From an uncultured Alphaproteobacteria bacterium (GTDB lineage Bacteria; Pseudomonadota; Alphaproteobacteria; RF32; CAG-239): a stretch of 5,437 nucleotides of DNA. The position numbers were made by a program, and so were the translations under genes. Position 1 is the first letter of the stretch. The number at the start of each line of letters is the position of its first letter. Shown piece after piece: positions 1 through 4,544 of this stretch. Under the pieces are notes generated by a model. That model was not told the origin of the DNA, searched no databases, and worked only from the letters and a program-made list of their open reading frames with translations. Location: assembly GCA_900551585.1 (NCBI GenBank), contig URWU01000121.1, forward strand, positions 1-5,437. The letters run 5' to 3'.

Positions 1-100
1 GTTTTAACCTCGTTTTAATTTATCCGCATTATAAGCAACTTATCAAAAGTCTGCAACAAACACCTGTTGCTTTGTTGATAGTTTATGCTAAATTGCTGCT
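1..100. other. Intergenic leader with nested inverted repeats
   Basis: This is the non-coding stretch before the DUF721 gene. It contains nested dyads. TATCAA at 41-46 pairs with TTGATA at 75-80, and inside it GCAACA at 53-58 pairs with TGTTGC at 65-70 around a 6-nt loop. A competing pairing, CAACAAA at 54-60 with TTTGTTG at 71-77, uses the same bases. The element could be an operator, the weak tail hairpin of a gene off the left edge, or chance. A TATAAG hexamer at 30-35 and a TATGCT hexamer at 84-89 resemble -10 boxes, but neither has a convincing -35 at the right distance, so I do not call a promoter. Confidence 0.4.
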
Positions 101-646
101 ATGAGTGAAGAAGAATTTGACATTAAGCGTCCGGCTCCGAAATCGGAACGCAAAACCTATGATTTGACGGCTTTATCAAAGACGATTGCGCCGCTGACAA
201 AACGTTTGTTCGGCAAAAAGGGTTTTGTTGAAGTTGATATTTTGAGCAACTGGGACAAAATCGTCGGCGAGGAGCTGGCAGATTACAGTTTTCCGCAGAA
301 GATAGATTTCAAGCGTGAGCAGAAGAATAACGGAATCCTGCATTTGCAGGTGCCGAGCGGTGCTTTTGCTTTGGAAATCCAGCACCGGGAAAGGTTTATT
401 CTCGAAAAAGTGAATGCTTATTTCGGGTATAATGCCGTTTGCGGAATCAAAATCATTCAGAACAATTCGTTAACTCTGCGGCAGGAAGATAAATATGATA
501 TTGATGTTCCTAAGAAAAACCTTGTAACCGGTGAGGAAGAAAATTATATTAAGGGTCTGGCAGACGAGATAAAAAATTCAAAATTAAAAGAAATTTTAAT
601 AAAGTTGGGCCATAGTATCTTCAACGATAACCATAATGAGAAGTAA
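101..646 (+). CDS. DUF721 / DciA-like protein
   Basis: 181 aa, soluble, with no signal peptide or membrane segment. Residues about 22-121 match the DUF721 (DciA-like) fold: a helical start rich in L, K and R, then W51 in a W-x2-IVG-x2-LA block, P65, and two beta strands around HLQVPSGAFALEIQH (81-95). DciA proteins in other bacteria help load the replicative helicase DnaB; in Alphaproteobacteria the DUF721 member usually lies beside a DsbA-like gene, as here. The tail (about 148-172, ending I-x-LG-x-x-I) resembles the short C-terminal helix seen in alphaproteobacterial members. The role in helicase loading is inferred from the family. The ATG at 101 lacks a recognisable Shine-Dalgarno sequence (upstream is gctaaattgctgct), but there is no other Met in the whole protein, and residues after 20 are clearly domain. 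The stop lies 6 bp before the dsbA-like gene, implying co-transcription. Confidence 0.85.
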   Translation: MSEEEFDIKRPAPKSERKTYDLTALSKTIAPLTKRLFGKKGFVEVDILSNWDKIVGEELADYSFPQKIDFKREQKNNGILHLQVPSGAFALEIQHRERFILEKVNAYFGYNAVCGIKIIQNNSLTLRQEDKYDIDVPKKNLVTGEEENYIKGLADEIKNSKLKEILIKLGHSIFNDNHNEK

Positions 647-652
647 ATAAAT

Positions 653-1384
653 ATGAAATTTGAGAATTTTATTAAGAGAATCAGTGCAATAGCGGCTGCT
701 GTCGTTGTTTTTCTGCTGGCTTCGGGAATCTATTTGTCGTCTAAGGGATTTGTAATGAATCCGGACGGCAGTATTGTGCTGATGAAGAGTGCCAATGCGG
801 CGGAAAGAGCAGCGTCTGATCATAAAATTGCCGCGGATATCTTAATCCCCTGGGGCAGAAGTATGGGCAGCAATGATGCCAAAGTCACCCTTTATGAATA
901 TTCCTCTTATGGTTGTACCCATTGTGCACATTTCCAGCTTAAAACTCTGCCGGAACTTCAAAAAAACTATATCGACAAAGGTTTAGTTCGTCTGGTGTTT
1001 AATGATTTTCCGTTAGACCAGCGGTCAATGAAAGCTTCTTTGTTAGCGCATTGCTTCAAAGGACAGAAGTTTTTCCGCGTTTCCGAGCAGCTGTTTGAAA
1101 AACAAAGAGAATGGGGTTTGTCTTCCAAGCCTGATGAATTATTCAAAAAATATGCTTATCTTAACGGTTTAAGCGAAGAAGCCGCTGAAAAATGCATGAA
1201 TGACAAAGCCTTGGCTCAGGAGATTATGGAAGGCCGCCAGTTTGCCATTGCCAATCTGGGGATTTCCGGCACACCGTCCTTTGTTATTTCCAGCTCCAAG
1301 GGCCGCGAAGTTATTTACGGCGCTCCGGATTATGAGACTTTGGTCGGTTTGATAAATACATACCTTCCCGGAGATAAAAAATAA
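653..1384 (+). CDS. DsbA-family thiol-disulfide oxidoreductase, membrane-anchored
   Basis: 243 aa. Residues 8-28 form one hydrophobic segment after a basic start (KRI), so it is an uncleaved anchor or a signal peptide; the thioredoxin-like domain (about 62-238) would face the periplasm. The redox motif is C88-T-H-C91 in the context YSSYGCTHCAHF, and the cis-proline loop is G206-T207-P208-S209-F210. Between them lies the helical insertion typical of DsbA. Two further cysteines, C134 and C181, fall in that insertion and could form a second structural disulfide, as some alphaproteobacterial DsbA proteins have. The family oxidises or isomerises disulfides in exported proteins. A GAGAAG Shine-Dalgarno at 638-643 sits inside the end of the DUF721 gene, 9 nt before the ATG, so the two are likely translated from one mRNA. 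In many Alphaproteobacteria smc follows this gene; here the ATP synthase F0 cluster does. Partner and direction of reaction cannot be read from sequence. Confidence 0.9.
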   Translation: MKFENFIKRISAIAAAVVVFLLASGIYLSSKGFVMNPDGSIVLMKSANAAERAASDHKIAADILIPWGRSMGSNDAKVTLYEYSSYGCTHCAHFQLKTLPELQKNYIDKGLVRLVFNDFPLDQRSMKASLLAHCFKGQKFFRVSEQLFEKQREWGLSSKPDELFKKYAYLNGLSEEAAEKCMNDKALAQEIMEGRQFAIANLGISGTPSFVISSSKGREVIYGAPDYETLVGLINTYLPGDKK

Positions 1385-1441
1385 AAATATTAGCGCTTCT
1401 TTAATAAGTCAGTAATATTTTATATTGTAAGGTTTAGTTAA
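1385..1441. other. AT-rich spacer before the atp cluster
   Basis: This 57-bp gap separates the dsbA-like gene from atpI. It holds a perfect AT-only inverted repeat, AAAATATTA at 1384-1392 (starting on the last stop base) and TAATATTTT at 1413-1421, around a 20-nt loop. TATATT at 1421-1426 could serve as a -10 box, but the bases about 17 upstream (near 1398-1403) do not resemble TTGACA. The atp promoter may lie here, or atp may be read from the upstream genes. A taagg Shine-Dalgarno for atpI is at 1428-1432. Confidence 0.3.
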
Positions 1442-1744
1442 ATGAAAAAGATTCCTGATGACTTAAAACGCCTAGGCGAGCGCATTGATGAATTGAATAA
1501 AAAAGAAATTGCCGCACGGAAGGATAAGCCGGAAAGCAGTTTTGCCTATGCTTCAAAAGTGGGGTTTCGGGTCGGAACCGAATTATTATCGGGAGTTTTG
1601 GTCGGGGCAGCGGTCGGATATATTCTTGACAAGCTGTTTGATACCCAGCCATTGCTGCTGATTGTTTTTCTGTTTTTGGGCGGAGCTGCCGGAATCTTGA
1701 ATGTTTACAGATTCGCCAAAAGCGAGGAAAATAAAAAGGAGTAG
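1442..1744 (+). CDS. atpI: AtpI, F0F1 ATP synthase assembly-associated protein
   Basis: 100 aa small membrane protein of the AtpI / ATPase_gene1 family. Residues 1-35 are charged and helical (KKIPDDLKRLGERIDEL), and two membrane helices follow at about 43-63 (rich in small residues, GVLVGAAVGY) and 69-88. The block from G41 through D63, with its short loop (DTQP) into the second helix ending in N87-V-Y-R90, is characteristic of alphaproteobacterial AtpI. AtpI homologues help assemble the c-ring and may assist Mg2+ supply; they are not part of the finished enzyme. It is the first gene of the F0 cluster, the usual place for atpI. The Shine-Dalgarno core agg at 1430-1432 lies 9 nt before the ATG. 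The end of the gene carries the ribosome site for atpB. Confidence 0.92.
   Translation: MKKIPDDLKRLGERIDELNKKEIAARKDKPESSFAYASKVGFRVGTELLSGVLVGAAVGYILDKLFDTQPLLLIVFLFLGGAAGILNVYRFAKSEENKKE
1736..1741 (+). promoter_or_regulatory. Ribosome binding site deciding the TTG start of atpB
   Basis: AAGGAG lies within the last codons of atpI, 9 nt before the TTG at 1751. An in-frame ATG at 1763 would be 21 nt away, too far for this site. The site therefore selects the TTG start, and its place inside atpI suggests the two genes are translationally coupled. Confidence 0.75.
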
Positions 1745-1750
1745 TTAGAC

Positions 1751-2473
1751 TTGGCTAACCCGATGGAACAATTTGTTATCAAACCGATTATCCCGATTAA
1801 AGTCGGCGGTTTTGATATCTCTTTTACCAATTCCGCCTTGTTTATGGTTTTGGCGGTTGTGGTTTCAACGCTGTTGTTTGCATTCTGCCTGCGCCGCCGG
1901 ACAATCGTTCCCTCGGTTTCACAGTCTATTCCCGAAAGTATTTATGAGTTTATCTCCAGCCTGATTAAGGAAAATGCCGGCGTTGAGGCTTTGAAATATT
2001 TTCCGATGATTTTTACCATTTTTCTGTTTGTGGCTTTCGGCAACCTTTTAGGTTTGCTGCCCTATGCTTTTACCTTTACGTCGCATTTGGCTGCTGTTGG
2101 CGGTTTGTCGCTGATTGCGCTGTTGTTCAACGTTTGTATCGGTATCAGCAAAAAGAAATGGGGCTACCTCAGAACTTTTATGCCCAAAGGAATCCCGGCT
2201 GCTCTGGCACCGTTGATTATTCCGATTGAAATGATTTCTTTCCTGTCCAAGCCTTTCAGTCTGACGGTTCGTCTTGTTGCCAATATGACGGTCGGCCATA
2301 TCATGCTGAAGATTATTGCCGGATTTGTGCTGGCTTTGGGTGTCGGCGGAATTATCCCGATTGCATTTAACGGCTGCATTATTGTTTTTGAGATGTTCAT
2401 AGCTTTGCTGCAGGCCTTTATTTATACTGTTTTGAGCTGCATTTACTTAAGTGACGCCATTCACAGTCACTGA
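1751..2473 (+). CDS. atpB: F0F1 ATP synthase subunit a
   Basis: 240 aa, normal for the family. Subunit a forms the proton half-channels in the inner membrane and works against the c-ring. The essential arginine is R174 in FSLTVRLVANM, matching E. coli R210, with N178 after it. The late helix carrying E214 and Q221 matches the E. coli E219/Q252 region, and the C-terminus IYLSDAIHSH ends in the expected histidine region. About five or six membrane helices are visible (near 29-46, 86-108, 113-133, 150-166, 183-207 and 209-232). The start is TTG at 1751: it follows AAGGAG at 9 nt, and the resulting N-terminus MANPMEQFVIKP matches the alphaproteobacterial pattern MANP-x-x-QF. The ATG four codons on (1763) is less likely. 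The stop region forms a small dyad (AGTGAC 2450-2455 with GTCACT 2466-2471). It sits between atpI and atpE in the standard order. Confidence 0.96.
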   Translation: MANPMEQFVIKPIIPIKVGGFDISFTNSALFMVLAVVVSTLLFAFCLRRRTIVPSVSQSIPESIYEFISSLIKENAGVEALKYFPMIFTIFLFVAFGNLLGLLPYAFTFTSHLAAVGGLSLIALLFNVCIGISKKKWGYLRTFMPKGIPAALAPLIIPIEMISFLSKPFSLTVRLVANMTVGHIMLKIIAGFVLALGVGGIIPIAFNGCIIVFEMFIALLQAFIYTVLSCIYLSDAIHSH

Positions 2474-2514
2474 GGAATCAGGCAATTATAATTATGTTGA
2501 ACAATGTTTTATCC

Positions 2515-2540
2515 TGAAGCAGCAATCATGCTCAGCTTCA
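2515..2540 (+). promoter_or_regulatory. Stem-loop in the atpB-atpE spacer
   Basis: TGAAGC (2515-2520) pairs with GCTTCA (2535-2540), and AGCA (2521-2524) pairs with TGCT (2529-2532) around loop ATCA, leaving a 2-nt bulge (CA, 2533-2534). That makes 10 base pairs. No T-run follows, so it is not an intrinsic terminator. The atpE Shine-Dalgarno (GGAG 2554-2557, 8 nt before the ATG) stays unpaired 13 nt downstream. A role in mRNA processing or in raising subunit c translation is inferred from position. Confidence 0.55.
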
Positions 2541-2565
2541 TATTATGAGAGATGGAGAATATTAA

Positions 2566-2787
2566 ATGGAACCTATGGCTTATATCGGCGCTGGTATGTG
2601 CGCTTTGTCAATGATGGCCGCTGCTTGGGGTGTGTCTCAAGTCTGGACCACAATTATTTCAACTGTCGGACGCAATCCGCAGGTTAAAAAAGATGTCGAT
2701 ATCTATGGCTGGGCAGGCTTTGCCGCCGTTGAGGCTATTGCTCTGTATGCATTGGTTATTGCATTGGTTATGCTGACCGGTCAATAA
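2566..2787 (+). CDS. atpE: F0F1 ATP synthase subunit c (proton-carrying ring)
   Basis: 73 aa hairpin of two membrane helices (about 5-33 and 48-71) joined by the polar loop R36-N37-P38-Q39, which contacts the central stalk. The ion-carrying carboxylate is E56, 20 residues after R36 as in other c subunits. Compared with Na+-coupled rings, the position of the Q ligand in helix 1 is V23, and A57/I58 replace the Ser/Thr after the Glu, so proton coupling is expected although Y61 is kept. The helix-1 glycine motif (GxGxGxG in most relatives) reads A18-x-A20-x-G22-x-S24, and Trp occurs at 21 and 27. The small-residue pattern is kept but with few glycines. Ribosome site GGAG at 2554-2557. Stem-loops lie in the spacers on both sides, unlike the tightly packed neighbours, which suggests separate expression tuning of this high-copy subunit. 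Confidence 0.96.
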   Translation: MEPMAYIGAGMCALSMMAAAWGVSQVWTTIISTVGRNPQVKKDVDIYGWAGFAAVEAIALYALVIALVMLTGQ

Positions 2788-2792
2788 GCGTT

Positions 2793-2842
2793 AAGTTTCT
2801 AGTTTTGGCGGCGGGTTATTCCGCTGCCAAAAATAGAAGTTT
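2793..2842 (+). promoter_or_regulatory. Long stem-loop in the atpE-atpF' spacer
   Basis: An upper stem pairs 2803-2814 (TTTTGGCGGCGG) with 2821-2832 (CCGCTGCCAAAA) over a 6-nt loop, with one G-U pair. After one G/A mismatch (2802/2833), a lower stem pairs 2793-2801 with 2834-2842, including two G-U pairs. In total 21 pairs close a 50-nt element. The T-tract is on the 5' arm and the A-tract on the 3' arm, the reverse of an intrinsic terminator, and no T-run follows on either strand. The hairpin ends 5 nt before AAGGAG (2848-2853), the ribosome site of atpF'. Likely roles, by inference, are protection of the atpE mRNA 3' end or lowering of downstream expression. Confidence 0.7.
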
Positions 2843-2858
2843 CAGATAAGGAGTTGTT

Positions 2859-3344
2859 ATGCCGCAGTTAGATCCTACCTGGTATGTCTCACAGTTGTTT
2901 TGGCTGTGCGTGTGCTTTTTCACCATGCTGTTTATCATGGGAAAAATTATTGCGCCGCGTATTGCCGATATTTTAGCGCAGAGACAGCACAAGATTGACG
3001 ATTATCTGGTTAAAGCCCATCAGATTAAGGAGCAGGCCGAAGAATCCCTGCAAAAATATCATGAGGCTCTGGCCAAAGCGACAGAAGACGCCAACGAAGC
3101 TCTGGAACAAACCCATAAAGAGTTAGACGACTATATGGCTAAAAAGCAAGATGACCTGGCTAAGAAACTTAATGCCAAAATCAGCGAGGGCGAAGCACAG
3201 ATTAATGCCAGCAAGGAATTGGCTTTGAAAGAAGTCAGGGGTATTGCCGAAGAGCTGGCTCTGGATGTTGTCAAGAAAATGGGGATTAAACAAATCAGTG
3301 CCCAAGATTTGAAAAACAGTCTCAAAAAAGTAGCGAACGATTAG
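2859..3344 (+). CDS. atpF': F0F1 ATP synthase subunit b' (peripheral stalk)
   Basis: 161 aa. The start MPQLDPTWYVSQLFWL is the diagnostic N-terminus of the b' subunit of Alphaproteobacteria. A single membrane helix spans about 9-30, followed by a long charged helix (about 33-140) rich in K, E, A and Q with no proline after P33, as expected of the coiled-coil stator arm. The C-terminal part (VRGIAEELALDVVKKMG) resembles the region that binds F1/delta. Together with subunit b it forms the b-b' heterodimer that keeps F1 from rotating. The ATG follows AAGGAG (2848-2853) at 5 nt. It lies upstream of atpF with a 10-bp gap, the usual order. Some annotations call this gene atpG or atpX. Confidence 0.95.
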   Translation: MPQLDPTWYVSQLFWLCVCFFTMLFIMGKIIAPRIADILAQRQHKIDDYLVKAHQIKEQAEESLQKYHEALAKATEDANEALEQTHKELDDYMAKKQDDLAKKLNAKISEGEAQINASKELALKEVRGIAEELALDVVKKMGIKQISAQDLKNSLKKVAND

Positions 3345-3354
3345 GATTAAAGAA

Positions 3355-3963
3355 ATGGCCTTAGAAGATGCTGCAACCAGTAAAGAAATCATTGATGCAA
3401 CACAGAATGCCGTAATTGAAGCGGCGGACAGCGTTGCCAATATTATTGAAACAACGGCTCATGATATCCACGGTCAGGAAGCTTTTTACGAGCATCCGAC
3501 TTTTTGGGTGGCCGTTTCGTTTGTTCTGGTTATTTTGGTTCTCGGAAAACCGGTCGGCAAGCTGGTTAAAACCATGCTGCAAAAAAGAGTTGACGGGATT
3601 ATCAAGAGAATTACCGATGCGGCAAATTTAAAGGACGACGCGCAAAAGCTTTTGGTGGAATATGAACGCAAGTTTATCAATGCCGATGCCGAAGCGGATA
3701 GAATTCTGCAAAAAAATAAAAGAGAAATCGAACTTTTGAAAAAAGAAAGTTTGGACAAGTTAAAAAGCGATATGGCAATCAAAGAGAAAGAAGCCGAAGG
3801 GCGTCTGGCGGCAGCTCAGGACGAGGCGATGAAAGAGATTGCCAATTTGTCTTCGGAGTTGACAATCAAGGCGGTTAAAGCTGCGATTACGGAAAAGCTG
3901 GATAGCAAGGCGCAAGATGAATTGATTGATAATTCAATCAAGATGATAGCCAATCTGAAATAA
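3355..3963 (+). CDS. atpF: F0F1 ATP synthase subunit b (peripheral stalk)
   Basis: 202 aa, longer than the roughly 156-190 aa common for subunit b. One membrane helix (about 49-66, FWVAVSFVLVILVLGKPVG) is followed by a long charged helix running nearly to the end, with the family pattern LKDDAQKLLVEYERK at 92-106. It pairs with b' to form the stator. The extra length is an N-terminal tail of about 48 residues, strongly acidic (about ten D/E, one K) and with heptad-like hydrophobics from 12 to 31. There is no Met between 1 and the membrane helix, and the ATG follows AGGA at 3343-3346 (8 nt; it overlaps the stop of atpF'), so the tail appears real. Acidic before the helix and basic after it (K65, K69, K72, K77, R78) predict the tail on the periplasmic side. 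Last gene of the cluster, closed by a terminator. Confidence 0.93.
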   Translation: MALEDAATSKEIIDATQNAVIEAADSVANIIETTAHDIHGQEAFYEHPTFWVAVSFVLVILVLGKPVGKLVKTMLQKRVDGIIKRITDAANLKDDAQKLLVEYERKFINADAEADRILQKNKREIELLKKESLDKLKSDMAIKEKEAEGRLAAAQDEAMKEIANLSSELTIKAVKAAITEKLDSKAQDELIDNSIKMIANLK

Positions 3964-3974
3964 GAAGATGAAAT

Positions 3975-4004
3975 AAAAAACCCCTCATTTGAGGGGCTTT
4001 TTTT
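3975..4004. terminator. Bidirectional intrinsic terminator
   Basis: CCCCTC (3981-3986) and GAGGGG (3991-3996) form a 6-bp GC-rich stem over loop ATTT. On the plus strand it is followed by C and seven T (3998-4004), ending the atp transcript 12 nt or more after the atpF stop. Read on the minus strand, the A-run at 3975-3980 becomes a T-run right after the stem, so it also ends the convergent cysteine-rich transcript, whose stop codon is at 4008-4010. Confidence 0.93.
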
Positions 4005-4007
4005 GTG

Positions 4008-4505
4008 CTAATTTGACGGAACGAAGAAATAGCCGCCTTCACCTTTGGAACCAAGGGTTACTCTGTAAGTGGAGCCTTTTTTGACCGGATAGGTCCAGTC
4101 GTTGATTGTGTATTCGGTTTGGCAGGCAAAAGTTTTGACATTAATATTATTGATGAAGATGTTAAAATCGCAAGAATAACCGCTGCCGCCGTTGTATCGG
4201 TCATAGCCGACCAAAAAGCCGTTAGTTGCTGCCGTATAAGTTGAGCCGATAGAGCGCCCCTGCCTTTGGGAATAATCGGGCATTGCCGCGGCAGCGGCTT
4301 CTTGCTTGGTTGTGCAGTAATATTTAGTCTTGTCGAAAGGACATTTGAGCGGTGTCCCGACACAATTTGTTGTCGAGGTGAGGGTGTAACCAAGTTCGGC
4401 ACAGGTCGGTGCCGTGGCGCAGACTTCAGCCGCACTGGCGGGAGAAGCTATGGACGAGGCAAACATCACCGCGGCACTCAGGGGAATAATCAGAAGTTTT
4501 GACAT
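4008..4505 (-). CDS. Exported cysteine-containing protein, unknown function
   Basis: 165 aa; I do not recognise a named family. A signal peptide is clear: MSK, hydrophobic core to about 20, then SPASA-A, with cleavage near 25/26 and no lipobox. Mature residues 27-64 form a small cysteine module with C29, C35, C48, C55 and C64, reading CAELGY (35-40), TN-C (46-48) and CPFD (55-58), then YYC (62-64). An alanine/charged linker (67-79, five Ala in a row) joins it to residues 83-165, a glycine-, tyrosine- and threonine-rich domain with alternating beta-strand pattern and C112/C128. The ending YFFVPSN recalls small beta-sandwich domains of exported or phage structural proteins, but that is only resemblance. 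Start supported by AAGGAA (4514-4519) 8 nt upstream of the ATG. It lies 39 bp after the larger cysteine-rich gene, which shares the CxxLGY and CPFD elements, so the pair may be co-transcribed and related. Likely periplasmic or cell-surface. Confidence 0.8.
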   Translation of the reverse strand: MSKLLIIPLSAAVMFASSIASPASAAEVCATAPTCAELGYTLTSTTNCVGTPLKCPFDKTKYYCTTKQEAAAAAMPDYSQRQGRSIGSTYTAATNGFLVGYDRYNGGSGYSCDFNIFINNINVKTFACQTEYTINDWTYPVKKGSTYRVTLGSKGEGGYFFVPSN

Positions 4506-4544
4506 TGTTTTTTTTCCTTATAAAGTTACGTAAATATAAAATCA

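Noticed and set aside
2048..2400. Minus-strand open frames inside atpB
   Set aside because: They lie opposite a well-conserved gene, have no ribosome sites, and encode no recognisable protein.
2451..2687. Plus-strand frame overlapping the end of atpB and the start of atpE
   Set aside because: It lies in a different frame from both genes, its low-complexity product has no family features, and the atpE frame is unambiguous.
2566..2787. A sodium-coupled c-ring
   Set aside because: Y61 fits, but the helix-1 glutamine ligand is V23 and the Ser/Thr after the Glu are Ala/Ile, so a Na+ site is not complete.
2793..2842. The atpE-atpF' hairpin as an intrinsic terminator
   Set aside because: No T-run follows the stem on either strand, the T-tract is on the 5' arm, and the cluster clearly continues into atpF' and atpF.
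4266..4502. Plus-strand open frame opposite the 165-aa protein
   Set aside because: The minus frame has a clean signal peptide, ribosome site and terminator; the plus frame is its complement with an Arg/Gly-rich product.
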